In this document: positions 24,442 through 34,048 of the stretch, piece after piece
Layout of the letters: each line of letters begins with the position of its first letter
Numbering within the stretch: the first letter of the stretch is position 1
Program-made: the position numbers and the translations under genes
DNA from: Desulfosporosinus sp. OT
Lineage (GTDB): Bacteria > Bacillota > Desulfitobacteriia > Desulfitobacteriales > Desulfitobacteriaceae
Direction of reading: 5' to 3'
NCBI RefSeq assembly: GCF_000224515.1
Contig: NZ_AGAF01000104.1
Span: 1 to 64,000 of the forward strand
DNA length: 64,000 nucleotides
Notes under the pieces: model-generated
What the model was told of the DNA's origin: nothing
What the model saw: the letters and a program-made list of their open reading frames with translations, nothing else
Databases searched by the model: none

Positions 24442-25825
24442 GTCTTTGCTTACTCCCTCCCCCATCTGATAAACAGAACATCATTCCCATGCTAAGCCAA
24501 ATAATAGGATCTTCAAAAAACCGGGCCTCAGCTTGAGAGCTGATAAACACTGCAACAATCCACAAAAAGTAACCCACTACGGGAAGATACTGTTCGAGCC
24601 TGCCTCGGTTCAGATCATCCTTGCCGGTACGAACTTGATGGGTCGTGCCCTCGCAGTTTGCCGGTAAGGACACAATGCGCCGTGCCGCTAACAATACTCG
24701 TACTAAAGCAAACCAAACCCAAGCCAGTGCCGCCAGACCCATTAAGCCAAGTTCTGCTGCGATCGTTAGAATGGTCGTATGCGAAAGGGTCACCCCTTGA
24801 ACATAGGGGATCACTGTCTTATAGATTATGTAACGGGGGGTTAAGAACATCTTCTCGAATCCGCCCAGTCCAACCCCGAAGATTGGATGATCAATAAACA
24901 TTGCCCTGGAGACTTTCCATAAATATGCCCGTTGTTCTCCTAGCGCACCAAACCCGATCTTGATGGTTAGCAGACGCTCTCTAACGGCAGGCTGCAAAGC
25001 AACAATAACAGCCCCAATAAGTCCCAACAATCCAATTGGCAGCACCATTCGCTTGCGCGGAATAAAAAGGATCAACAGAGTTAAGACGATGACCAAAGTT
25101 AAAATGCCACTGCGTGAAAGGGTTATGGCCAGGGCCCCCAATAATCCCAACAGCGCCCCAAAATATACACCGCGTTTCCAGGTTACATCGTTAAGGTACT
25201 GCAGGATTAAGTTCGCCACAATGGCCAACACGAGGTAGCGTGCAAGAATATTCGGATCAACGAAGGTCGCATTAACACGGGCGATCTCTCCCTCGGCCAA
25301 ATATCCTCGCCAGATAAAATGCTTGGTTATTCCTTCATAAAGAGTGAGTGGAACCAACGCAACCCCTACCCAATGGACGACTTGTAACGGGAGCAGGGCA
25401 TGTTTGCGCTCCCCAAGCAAGCAGATACCCAGATAGAGTAAAAATAACGTGAACAGGCGGATGAGTTCACCCACTGTTTTTCCTCGGTCGATTGAATAAA
25501 GAAGGCTAAACGCCCCAACCGCAAAGTAAATTAGTAAGGCACGAGTCATGAAATGAGTTAAAATCGCCTTCAGTTCCTGCCGTTTCTCAGGTTCTCTCCC
25601 GAGACGCCAAAGTGCGGCCCCGATGATCCCAACTGTGAGAAGTCGCGCAAGACTATTCAACTGTGAACCAAGCGGTCCGAGCGGAGGAAACCAGGTGATG
25701 GAAATGTCGAATGCGACCGCCCCAGCCAGCAACGAAGGTAGGATAGCTGGTTTTTTCCAACCAAAATAGCTCACCATCCCAACACTAAGCAGAAAGAATA
25801 CCCATTTTAACAGGAGAAGCGCCAC
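24416..25825 (-). CDS. O-antigen ligase/polymerase-like membrane protein (Wzy_C)
   Basis: 469 residues with about twelve membrane segments and the Wzy_C pattern in the large periplasmic-side loop (DHPIFGVGLGGFEKMF), with the Arg residues usual in WaaL/Wzy proteins. It either polymerises repeat units or joins the polymer to its acceptor. The locus has a second such gene at 32695-34029, so one may be the polymerase and the other a ligase. GTG start with GAGAGGA five bases upstream; it begins directly after the deacetylase stop. Confidence 0.82.
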   Translation of the reverse strand: MALLLLKWVFFLLSVGMVSYFGWKKPAILPSLLAGAVAFDISITWFPPLGPLGSQLNSLARLLTVGIIGAALWRLGREPEKRQELKAILTHFMTRALLIYFAVGAFSLLYSIDRGKTVGELIRLFTLFLLYLGICLLGERKHALLPLQVVHWVGVALVPLTLYEGITKHFIWRGYLAEGEIARVNATFVDPNILARYLVLAIVANLILQYLNDVTWKRGVYFGALLGLLGALAITLSRSGILTLVIVLTLLILFIPRKRMVLPIGLLGLIGAVIVALQPAVRERLLTIKIGFGALGEQRAYLWKVSRAMFIDHPIFGVGLGGFEKMFLTPRYIIYKTVIPYVQGVTLSHTTILTIAAELGLMGLAALAWVWFALVRVLLAARRIVSLPANCEGTTHQVRTGKDDLNRGRLEQYLPVVGYFLWIVAVFISSQAEARFFEDPIIWLSMGMMFCLSDGGGSKQRHESKIAAR

Positions 25826-25826
25826 G

Positions 25827-27659
25827 TCAATCCTCTCCTTCCACGTCTAGTGTTACCAGGGTCTGGCCCGGAAAATCGATATATCCTTTTCCCACTTCAT
25901 AGGACACCGAAGCTGAGCGAACCCTACTAGGATCGATATGCAGTCGTATCCGCAAAGGTGGGATCTTTGAGGCTACCGCGTCTGACAGATTGGATTGATC
26001 GGACAAATTCATCGAATTCATTTGATTAGTCGAACCAGTCAAAATTGAGGGACAAGAAATTTGCCAACGCGTCCCTTCAATAGAAAGCACTGCCTCGCAC
26101 TTGCGCCTTTGGTTAAACCAGCGCAAGACGTCCCGCGGAATCGCAATCCAGGCGCCGTCCGTTTTCCCTTGGGCAATCAGGCGTTCATAGACCTCCCCCC
26201 AAAAACGGGGAGCAGTAAAACTCTGATTGTGCCAGAGCAGACTAACCGCTCCGCCCAAGCGCTTCGCCAAGTCCAAGATAGGTTTTGCCTTATGAAAGGC
26301 GTCTTCTCGGTTCAAGTTGAAGTACTCCTCCCCCATCAAAGCACCATCTTGGATATGAAGGGGCATCTCCCAAAGAGTTTGACAATTCAAAGGATGATAG
26401 GGCTGAAGGGTCCCGGCCCGGAAGCCAACGACTTCATTAAACCCAAAGGTTGAATCATACTGAAATCCGCCCTCTTCTAACACTCTGAAGGAATCTGGCG
26501 ATTTAAAGTAAAGCCAATGCATGCGTATCCCAATCTCATCTTGTCCGGTTAGCCCAGCGACCCGATTATACTCAGCTTGAGCGGCTTGGGCGTCATGCCA
26601 GGCATCGATTCCGTGCACCCCTGCTTCCCAACCGCCTTCTTCCAGGCTGTTCAGTAAGTCTTTATATTCAGCTACGTCGTAAAACGATGCTCGATTTGTG
26701 GGTGCGCTTTCCTTTACCTGAGTGCGGTCAGAAGCAATCGTTTTTTCTGTGTACTTCTCTTCATGTTTATCTTTATCTTTATCTTTTCTTAAGTGCTCTG
26801 GAAGAATACCTGGTTTCTCTGGAAAGGCCATAAAATAAAGGCTCGATCGAACCCCTAGGCGTTTCTCCAGAGCAAGAAGCTTTGGCAAAGCCCGTTGCCA
26901 AACGTCTTGCCCTAGACCAACTTTTGCAGCCCAGGTTCTGACCATTTCCCAAATCGCTAGGAAGTGTTCAGACGTCTCCACCTTTCCTGTTCGCCAACGT
27001 TTCCAGTTCAAAACAGAACTGCGATAGAAATACCCCAAAAAGGTGCGCGCGATAGGCATTTCCTTCAAGCTTAAGATATCGATGTCGTGGGTTAAGGTCA
27101 TGGCATAGGAATAGCCCCACGGAACAGGTGGGAGCTCTAAGTAATTTTTGACTTCCTGGCGTAAGACCTGGCGAATCTCTTCCAGCATCCAATCGAGAAT
27201 AGGTTCGCTGACGTCTTTTTCCGAATACTCTCGACCGTCCATCAGCAGACGAGCCCCCTCTTGACCCAGATTAAAAGCAAACTTCTTCAGGCGAAGACCT
27301 GGGTCTTCCCCGCTTACCGGGCCACAGACCAAAATCAGAGGATTCTCCTTATCTCGACCTGAAGGATTCGCTATAAGGCTCCCTAAACGCGCGAGGGAAA
27401 TCCCGTCTACTAAAATAGCATCATAATTTAGAATCGCCTCACGGTTCGATATTTCTTCACAGGCCGAAGTTATCCCCTTGTTGGAAACTAAGTCCTCTCG
27501 TCGTTGAGCTTCTTTATCGGTAGCGAGGCCAAAGCTCAAATCCGCATCAAAAGGAACACCTAAAAGACCTGCGAATTCCCTATAAACTCTTATTAATGGC
27601 TCTGCAACACAAAAGCCAATTTGCCTAGATCTGTGGACTTTAGCTTGTGCTTCGCTCAC
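25827..27659 (-). CDS. polysaccharide deacetylase-family protein (NodB-like)
   Basis: 610 residues. The central region has the divergent NodB layout: THDIDIL (metal-binding Asp-His-Asp part), SSLYFMAF, GVHGIDAWHD and RMHWLYF, ending with LLWHNQSF. The N-terminal about 180 residues form an extra domain and the C-terminus about 100 residues are beta-rich. There is no signal peptide, so action in the cytoplasm or at the membrane is likely. A charged insertion near residue 290 (KDKDKDKHEEKYTEK) looks like low-complexity expansion. It overlaps the 2-epimerase gene by four bases (GTGA), indicating translational coupling. Confidence 0.75.
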   Translation of the reverse strand: MSEAQAKVHRSRQIGFCVAEPLIRVYREFAGLLGVPFDADLSFGLATDKEAQRREDLVSNKGITSACEEISNREAILNYDAILVDGISLARLGSLIANPSGRDKENPLILVCGPVSGEDPGLRLKKFAFNLGQEGARLLMDGREYSEKDVSEPILDWMLEEIRQVLRQEVKNYLELPPVPWGYSYAMTLTHDIDILSLKEMPIARTFLGYFYRSSVLNWKRWRTGKVETSEHFLAIWEMVRTWAAKVGLGQDVWQRALPKLLALEKRLGVRSSLYFMAFPEKPGILPEHLRKDKDKDKHEEKYTEKTIASDRTQVKESAPTNRASFYDVAEYKDLLNSLEEGGWEAGVHGIDAWHDAQAAQAEYNRVAGLTGQDEIGIRMHWLYFKSPDSFRVLEEGGFQYDSTFGFNEVVGFRAGTLQPYHPLNCQTLWEMPLHIQDGALMGEEYFNLNREDAFHKAKPILDLAKRLGGAVSLLWHNQSFTAPRFWGEVYERLIAQGKTDGAWIAIPRDVLRWFNQRRKCEAVLSIEGTRWQISCPSILTGSTNQMNSMNLSDQSNLSDAVASKIPPLRIRLHIDPSRVRSASVSYEVGKGYIDFPGQTLVTLDVEGED

Positions 27660-28729
27660 GAAGCTCCCCCTCTTTCCTCCATCGCCTCTACGATCTCTTC
27701 ACTGGCTCGGCCGTCTCCATAAAGGTTTTTCAAATACGGTGGTAAGGAGTTCTTGCGGTAACGCGCAACGGCCGCAACAATTTCTGCTGTGTTCGCCCCT
27801 GCAAGCGTATTCCATCCCGTGTGTACGGTCTCTACCCACTCTGTTTCATCGCGCAAAGTCACACATGGGACCTGCCAAAGATAAGCTTCTTTCTGCACAC
27901 CACCGGAGTCTGTTAGGATAAGTTCTGCCTCTTTTTCTAGGAGAATCATTTCTAAATACCCCACAGGCTCAATGACTTCGACATTCTCTGGAATCGCCAT
28001 TTGGCAACTCATGAGGAGTTTCTTGGTCCGAGGATGCAAGGGGAGTACGATTTGTCCATCAATCTGGGCAAAGGCGTTCATAATTCCTGCCAGTCGGCTT
28101 GGGTTATCCGTATTTTCGGCCCGGTGTACGGTGGCCAAAAGGTAAGATTTTCTCTTGTACCGGAGGTTTTCTGCGATATTTCGGTCCTCCGCCCGTCGAG
28201 CATGGTAATAAAGAGCATCAGCCATGACGTCCCCGGTCCGTACCACTCCTGCGGTCAAACCCTCCTGCCTGAGGTTTTTGACGGCTTGATCAGTTGGGCA
28301 AAACAGTAACGTGGAGAGGTGATCCGTCAACACGCGATTCACCTCTTCCGGCATCTGTCGATTATAACTCCTCAGCCCAGCTTCAACATGAGCGATTGGA
28401 ATATGGAGCTTTGCTGCGGCTAGAGCCCCAGCTAAAGTTGAGTTCGTATCCCCGTAAACGAGAACCCAGTCAGGTTTTTCCTTAAGGAGCACCTCTTCTA
28501 CACCGATTAACATCTCGCCGGTTTGGGCACCGTGTTGCTTTGAACCAACCCCTAAAAAGTAGTCAGGTTTAGGAATCCCCAACTCTTCGAAGAACACATC
28601 AGACATCTGGTAATCATAATGCTGACCGGTATGCACAATTTTTTCCTCGTGTTTTTTGCTGAGGGCCTCTGAAAGAGGTGCGGCTTTAATAAATTGAGGC
28701 CTGGCGCCCAGTACGGTCACTATTTTCAT
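27656..28729 (-). CDS. non-hydrolysing UDP-sugar 2-epimerase (WecB/WbpI type)
   Basis: 357 residues. A clear UDP-GlcNAc 2-epimerase family protein: VTVLGARPQFIKAAPL, HTGQHYDYQMSD, HVEAGLRSYNRQMPEE, VHRAENTDN and LTDSGGVQKEAYL. In this locus all four preceding Wbp-type enzymes are present, so it may act as WbpI, turning UDP-2,3-diacetamido-glucuronate into the manno isomer, and not as WecB on UDP-GlcNAc. I place the start at the family-typical MKIVTVLG (28729). The frame is open to 28786, and neither start has a clear ribosome site, so this remains uncertain. Confidence 0.82.
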   Translation of the reverse strand: MKIVTVLGARPQFIKAAPLSEALSKKHEEKIVHTGQHYDYQMSDVFFEELGIPKPDYFLGVGSKQHGAQTGEMLIGVEEVLLKEKPDWVLVYGDTNSTLAGALAAAKLHIPIAHVEAGLRSYNRQMPEEVNRVLTDHLSTLLFCPTDQAVKNLRQEGLTAGVVRTGDVMADALYYHARRAEDRNIAENLRYKRKSYLLATVHRAENTDNPSRLAGIMNAFAQIDGQIVLPLHPRTKKLLMSCQMAIPENVEVIEPVGYLEMILLEKEAELILTDSGGVQKEAYLWQVPCVTLRDETEWVETVHTGWNTLAGANTAEIVAAVARYRKNSLPPYLKNLYGDGRASEEIVEAMEERGGAS

Positions 28730-28912
28730 AATGGCTTGGCAGGAAACCACTATCCCTTTAGGGTAGTGGAGGAATGCCTTCTGCATACCCTAACCCGCCA
28801 TCCTCCTCTCTGTTAATAGGCTTTTTCTTCTCTTAAATAATTGGAAAGATTTGCAACTAACACTATCTTTGTTGTTGACACTTCTGAACTCTCTGCTTCT
28901 AAGTCCTTAATT

Positions 28913-30343
28913 CTAACTCCTTGTGTTAAAACGACCCATCCCTTGGCGCAGAATATAACCGCCGATGCGTTGAAAATCTCGATCCAAACCAATCAGGATT
29001 ATGAGGTAAAGGATTCCGGCAATGAATGCTGAAAGAAGAGGATGAAGATGGCGCAAAAAATAGGCTGTGAGGCCCATGGCCAGGGAGGCCAAGACGATGA
29101 CGGGAAGTTGCCGCCAAATCTGAATTTTATAAACACGCAATCGAACAATTCCGTAGTACATGACAAAAACGTAAAGTTCGGTGATGAGTGTTGCTACACT
29201 CGCCCCGTAAATCCCATAACGGGGAATTGCATAAAGATTAACGACAATATTTAATAAAGCGGCGCCCCCTTGAATCTTAGCACGGGTCCACTGTCGGTTT
29301 GTCGTGGTCAGCACATCGCCCAGCGAAAAACTTAAGCATTCAAAGGCAAAAAACCAACTCAACAGCATCATGATGGGGACGGATTGCGGAAAACGATTAT
29401 TGTAAAGCCAAGTCAGCAAGGGATTGGCCAAAACAAATAATAGCACACTGCCGGGAATCCCGACAGCACTCAGTACTTTAAAGATTTTCTCAATCGTTTC
29501 CCGGTGTTTCTCCTTACTATCCACCCCAAGCTGGAATAAAATCGGATAAATCACGCTTGTTAAAATTCCAGGAATCAGCAACAGAATTGCGACTAATTTG
29601 TAGGCCGCTGAATAAATTCCCACCTCAAACGTTGGACGCATTAGGGAGAGCATTAACGCGTCAATCTGGAAATAGATATAGAGAAATATAGTTGCTACTC
29701 CGAAGGGCAGCCCTCGTTTGGTCATCTCTATCAGACGGCGCAGATCAAACTTAAGGCGTAGATTACGCCGCAGGTGGGCATATAACATGAACGAAATCAG
29801 AGCCGCCGACACGAGTTGGGAAACGGTGATCATCACCACATTTCCTCTTTTAACTACAACTAAAATAGTCAAAGCACCGATGAGAAACGTATACAAAAAT
29901 TGATAAATAGCGGCGTTATACATTTGTTGTTTGGCTTGAAAATAATTGTAAACGGAACTGTTTAAGGCGTTTAACCCGCTGGCCAAACCGAAGACAATGA
30001 CCATACTTTGAATGGATTGGTTATAGCCCGCCGGATGCATCAAGACAAGCATCAGCGCGTAGATGACCAGCAGGGTAAACCCCTTAAATAAGAGAGTATT
30101 CCCCAAATAAAGTGGTAAGACACTCTCATCTCGAGAGCCTTCCTGGACCATGTAGTTACTCAAACCAAAATCTGCAAATAGAATGAACGTACTGACAAAG
30201 GCCAGCGCGGAGCTGTACTCTCCGAAGGTTTCAGGGCCCAGATAACGAGTAACTGAGATTCCCACAATAGCGGAAATCGCCTTGGATAGTACACTGGCTA
30301 CGCTCAACGCTGCAGCATTCTTAAGAACCAAACGAAGTTCCAC
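28913..30343 (-). CDS. Wzx-type polysaccharide flippase
   Basis: 476 residues with about twelve to fourteen membrane segments in the MOP/PST exporter pattern: conserved N-terminus (NAAALSVASVLSKAIS), RYLGPETFGEYSSAL, and a central YIYFQIDALMLS. It would flip undecaprenyl-diphosphate-linked repeat units to the outer membrane face. GTG start with AGGGAGGA five bases upstream. It sits between the GT4 genes and the epimerase gene, as is normal for Wzx/Wzy loci. The neighbouring gap 28730-28912 shows nothing but AT-rich sequence. Confidence 0.86.
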   Translation of the reverse strand: MELRLVLKNAAALSVASVLSKAISAIVGISVTRYLGPETFGEYSSALAFVSTFILFADFGLSNYMVQEGSRDESVLPLYLGNTLLFKGFTLLVIYALMLVLMHPAGYNQSIQSMVIVFGLASGLNALNSSVYNYFQAKQQMYNAAIYQFLYTFLIGALTILVVVKRGNVVMITVSQLVSAALISFMLYAHLRRNLRLKFDLRRLIEMTKRGLPFGVATIFLYIYFQIDALMLSLMRPTFEVGIYSAAYKLVAILLLIPGILTSVIYPILFQLGVDSKEKHRETIEKIFKVLSAVGIPGSVLLFVLANPLLTWLYNNRFPQSVPIMMLLSWFFAFECLSFSLGDVLTTTNRQWTRAKIQGGAALLNIVVNLYAIPRYGIYGASVATLITELYVFVMYYGIVRLRVYKIQIWRQLPVIVLASLAMGLTAYFLRHLHPLLSAFIAGILYLIILIGLDRDFQRIGGYILRQGMGRFNTRS

Positions 30344-30357
30344 TGGGGTCCTCCCTT

Positions 30358-31566
30358 CTACCGTTTAATGATTTCCTCATAGACCTTCAAAGTCTTTTGG
30401 GCGTTGTATTCCCACGTAAATTTGCGGGTAACCAGCTCTTTCCCCCGACTCCCCATCGCAACAGCTTGCTCCGGATTTCGCAAGAGTCCACGAATCTCCT
30501 CTGTAATAGCTAAAACGTCCTTAGGTGGAACAGCCTTTCCAACCCCCTCTTGAGCGAGAATCTCTGAGATTCCCTCTCCAGTGGTACCGATAATAGGCTT
30601 ATTGTGGGCCATCGCCTCTAAATATACGACCCCAAAGGCTTCATTCCAACTTGGCAGGATAAAAATATCACACTGGGCCATTTCACGCATTGCTTCAGGA
30701 TGAGGCAAACTTCCCCTGAAGACAACATATTCTTCCAAGCCTAACTCTGCAGTGAGCGCTTCCAACGTTTGTCGTTCCGATCCATCCCCGACAATCCGGT
30801 ATTCTAAGTCGGGAAATTCCCGGATAAGCTCTGGAAGTGCCTTTAAAACCATAGCATGCCCTTTATCTGGACGCAGGAATCCAACTGTGAGAAGAATCCG
30901 CCGGGATGCTCTGGGTTGATGTTCCCCATAAGTTCCCTGTGATTCCGGTCGTTGAACCACATCGTCCAGATCGACGCCGTTATAGATAACCCTATATTTC
31001 TCAAGCTGGTCCGCCCAACTTTCCAGACCATATTGATTTCTGAGCTTATCACTGACTAAAATAACCCTCGACGCATCCTTAAGCGTAGCACGGACACTCT
31101 CGGCACAGATACGACTGCGGTTCAAGGTATAAGCAAAATCCTGACCATGAATCGTGACCACGACCGGGATATTAAACTTCCGACCCAATCTTACGGCTGC
31201 AGCTCCATCAGGATGAGCGACATGAGCATGGATAATATCAACGCCTTGGGCGATTTGTTCTGTGAAAACCTGTTTTATCCCCCAAACAAAGGTTGCCGGG
31301 TAGTACTCAAAAAAGAGCGAGCGGGGAAATTCTAGAACTCGAGGGTGAAAAACGGGAAACCCATCCGGTTGTTCCAAGAGAGGAACCGCAGGGTATCCTC
31401 CCCATTTTCCTCGGCCAGCCATAAATCCTGGCACCCAGGGTACTGGGGCAACAACCTGGACTTTGACCCCCAGACGAACTAAAGCCTGAGCCTGCTGGCG
31501 AACAAAAATCCCACCTAAAGGGCCAACGACATTCGGGTACATATGGGAAAGCATTAAAACACGCAT
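30358..31566 (-). CDS. GT4 glycosyltransferase
   Basis: 402 residues. GT-B fold: MRVLMLSHMYPN start, IIHAHVAHPDG, VVTIHGQD, YNGVDLDDV, LTVGFLRPDKGH and the EX7E region PSWNEAFGVVYLEAMA. It transfers a sugar from a nucleotide donor, with retention of configuration, during repeat-unit assembly in the cytoplasm. ATG at 31566 lies one base after the stop of the previous gene, with AGGGA about 9 bases upstream; the longer frame from 31599 overlaps that gene and has no ribosome site. The specificity is not visible. Confidence 0.85.
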   Translation of the reverse strand: MRVLMLSHMYPNVVGPLGGIFVRQQAQALVRLGVKVQVVAPVPWVPGFMAGRGKWGGYPAVPLLEQPDGFPVFHPRVLEFPRSLFFEYYPATFVWGIKQVFTEQIAQGVDIIHAHVAHPDGAAAVRLGRKFNIPVVVTIHGQDFAYTLNRSRICAESVRATLKDASRVILVSDKLRNQYGLESWADQLEKYRVIYNGVDLDDVVQRPESQGTYGEHQPRASRRILLTVGFLRPDKGHAMVLKALPELIREFPDLEYRIVGDGSERQTLEALTAELGLEEYVVFRGSLPHPEAMREMAQCDIFILPSWNEAFGVVYLEAMAHNKPIIGTTGEGISEILAQEGVGKAVPPKDVLAITEEIRGLLRNPEQAVAMGSRGKELVTRKFTWEYNAQKTLKVYEEIIKR

Positions 31567-31567
31567 T

Positions 31568-32698
31568 TTACTGATCCCTCGCTGCCAGAATTCGCTCATA
31601 GAGGCTTAAGAGTTTGCTTTGTTCTTTTTCCCAAGTATATTCTCGATGAAAAGCATCCCAGCCATTTTGCCCGTAACTTAAGGCCTTTTTCGGGTCCTCC
31701 ACTAACGCACATATATCACGCGCCAGGCTCTCCGGATCACCAGGTTCTGTAAGTAGGCCGCACTGGTTTTTGGCGATAATCTCTTCGATATAGCCAAAAC
31801 GAGAGCCAATTACAGGGATACCTGCTGCCATGTATTCTAGAAGCTTCACTGGGATCGCCTTTTGATAATTTAAGGTCGGAAATAAGGGAACGAGAGCAAT
31901 CGAGCTCTGAGCCAATATTTCCGGGACCTGTTCATAGGGAACTTTACCCCTTAAGCGCACATTTCCCTGTTCTAACCAAGGAGTGAGGTCTGAAAATTCT
32001 TGGTCTAAATCTGATACTACCATAGGGCCTACGAGCTCACAAACTGCTTCGGGATAGTTTTTCCTCACCAGTATCATAGCCCGGAGGATGACTTCGAAAC
32101 CCCGGTCCCGTTTAATCCCTCCCAGATATAAGATGACTGGTGGCTTGAGCTTTTCTGGGCGGGAAAATTTAAACTGCCGCTCAAGGGGATAGTTATGCAA
32201 AATTTCTCCCTCAGGGTTTTCTTTCCGAAAAAGCTCGGCCATATGCCCATTCACCGTAATGATCCCAGCAAAAGATCGTGCCGCCCACTTTTCAACACGG
32301 TCGACAATCCCCCCGACAGACTTCCTCAACGGCTTTGGCAACCAATGACGATTAAGAAGACTATCCCCATAATATTCATGAACATCATAAACTACTGATT
32401 TCCGATGCTTGCGGCTCAACAGTAAAGCCACCGGAATCAAGTCCGGATCATGGAAATGATAAATGTCCGCATTTTCCTGAAGCGCCACGCGGTAGAGTGT
32501 TTTTAAGCGCCAGATCCGATCAGTCCGAGAGGAAAGCGGGGGGACTGAGTGAATCCGAATGCCTTCCTTCACTTCAGACCTTTCAAATGGGGCAGCAATG
32601 ACCACTTCATAACCCGCTTCCGCTAGGCTGCGGGCTTCCTTATGAAATATGCGCTCATCAAAGGGAGAATGTGCCGTAGTTAAGATACAGACTTTCAA
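31568..32698 (-). CDS. GT4 glycosyltransferase
   Basis: 376 residues. GT-B enzyme with TTAHSPFDERIFHKEA at the N-terminus, YHFHDPDLIPVALLL, VYDVHEYYG, LYLGGIKRDRG and KLLEYMAAGIPVIGS. This type of N-terminus is common in enzymes that add uronic or N-acetylated sugars to capsule repeat units, but the substrate cannot be fixed. The start is TTG at 32698, overlapping the stop of the polymerase gene (TTGA), with AAGGGGAA upstream. Strict coupling with both neighbours shows an operon. Confidence 0.83.
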   Translation of the reverse strand: MKVCILTTAHSPFDERIFHKEARSLAEAGYEVVIAAPFERSEVKEGIRIHSVPPLSSRTDRIWRLKTLYRVALQENADIYHFHDPDLIPVALLLSRKHRKSVVYDVHEYYGDSLLNRHWLPKPLRKSVGGIVDRVEKWAARSFAGIITVNGHMAELFRKENPEGEILHNYPLERQFKFSRPEKLKPPVILYLGGIKRDRGFEVILRAMILVRKNYPEAVCELVGPMVVSDLDQEFSDLTPWLEQGNVRLRGKVPYEQVPEILAQSSIALVPLFPTLNYQKAIPVKLLEYMAAGIPVIGSRFGYIEEIIAKNQCGLLTEPGDPESLARDICALVEDPKKALSYGQNGWDAFHREYTWEKEQSKLLSLYERILAARDQ

Positions 32699-34029
32699 TC
32701 GCTTTCCCCTTCTGTTCTGTAGATTAAGCCCATGAAAAGAGCCACCAAGGTCATTAACTGAAGATTGTAGAATGCCCCTGCGGTAAGGTTATATACGAAT
32801 ATCACCAGCGTTGCTGCCACAAAAGCAATCGCTAATAACGTTTTGCTCTCCCGTATCCCAGGTTCAGAGGCATAAAAATTAAACAACCTTACCCTTCGCC
32901 AAGCCGCTTTAGCAGGTCGGAGGAAAAGCCAAAGGTACATTGCTAAACCAATAACACCATAACGTCTTGTTATTAAGGCATATTCATCATCGACCAAAGT
33001 GGTCATTTTATCTTTAGCAGTACCCCAGCCTAAGACGGGAGATTGTTTAATATATCCCCAAGCATCTCCCATTTGTATTAAATGCCCTATAACTGATGTG
33101 CTCTTATCAATGTCGGTTGCCTCTCTCATCCGAGACGTAAAGCCTCGCGGTGAGGTGTAAAATATCGTTAAAGTTAAAATAAATAAAAGGCTTACTTTAA
33201 TGAGGATTTCCTTTTTAAAATGGAATTTAAATATGGCCCAGAGACTTAAGAAGGTCAGTACCACCGCCGTCGCCAAGAAGGCTGTTCTGGAAATGGTCAT
33301 AAGTGTCAGTTTTAAAGCTAACCCCGTTGCAACAAAAAGAATCGCAGCCCTTGAACGATCATTTCTCTGGAAATAAAACCAGGTCACAAATAAGGTCATC
33401 GTCAAAACAGACACAATGCCCATAACATTAGGGTTATCAAAGGTCCCTAAGACGCGAGGCGGATTAGCATCCACTAAGTTATTCAAATGGGACTGGGCAA
33501 AAAAGGGAGTTAACCACGCATTAACATTGGCCACATTCAAAAGTTGACTCCACGCTAGTAACAGAATAAAGCCAAATCCTATGAGGAATGCTTTCCGCAA
33601 TACACTAAACTCAGCTTCCTGTAAATCTAAGGAAAGCGCTAGCGTGATAACTAAATAGTATTTTGCAAGAGTGACGCCTTCCATTACGTCCCTGATTCCA
33701 AAAGGCACATTGAGGAAAATCACGCCAAAAAGATTGGAGATAATGATCGACGCCAAAAAAAGCAAAAAAACCTTTGTTACCGCCCTCAGACCCTTGCGCT
33801 GCCCTTCATGGTAAGACAATTCGATATCGTAAACCGAGCGAGACCGACGTGTTAACCGGAGGAGCAAATTGATGGCAAAGGCTCCAAAAATAAGCGCATC
33901 ATCTAATCGAACATGCGGCAAATTGGAGTGAATCTCAAACGATGGCAAGATCATAGCGGACAACATTATAGCGATTATGAGTAGTAACTTATTTGGGTTA
34001 GTGCGAGTAACCCCTATGTTCCAAAACAT
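32695..34029 (-). CDS. Wzy-like O-antigen polymerase/ligase
   Basis: 444 residues with about eleven membrane segments. The Wzy_C-like loop (about 300-345) contains SPVLGWGTAKDKM and flanking Arg residues. It has the shape of a polymerase that links repeat units en bloc outside the membrane. It is one of two such proteins in the locus and the one nearer to the aminosugar and flippase genes. ATG at 34029 follows GGAGGAG. The sequence is weakly conserved, as usual for Wzy, so the call rests on topology and position. Confidence 0.78.
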   Translation of the reverse strand: MFWNIGVTRTNPNKLLLIIAIMLSAMILPSFEIHSNLPHVRLDDALIFGAFAINLLLRLTRRSRSVYDIELSYHEGQRKGLRAVTKVFLLFLASIIISNLFGVIFLNVPFGIRDVMEGVTLAKYYLVITLALSLDLQEAEFSVLRKAFLIGFGFILLLAWSQLLNVANVNAWLTPFFAQSHLNNLVDANPPRVLGTFDNPNVMGIVSVLTMTLFVTWFYFQRNDRSRAAILFVATGLALKLTLMTISRTAFLATAVVLTFLSLWAIFKFHFKKEILIKVSLLFILTLTIFYTSPRGFTSRMREATDIDKSTSVIGHLIQMGDAWGYIKQSPVLGWGTAKDKMTTLVDDEYALITRRYGVIGLAMYLWLFLRPAKAAWRRVRLFNFYASEPGIRESKTLLAIAFVAATLVIFVYNLTAGAFYNLQLMTLVALFMGLIYRTEGESD

Positions 34030-34048
34030 CTCTCTCCTCCTTGCTTGC

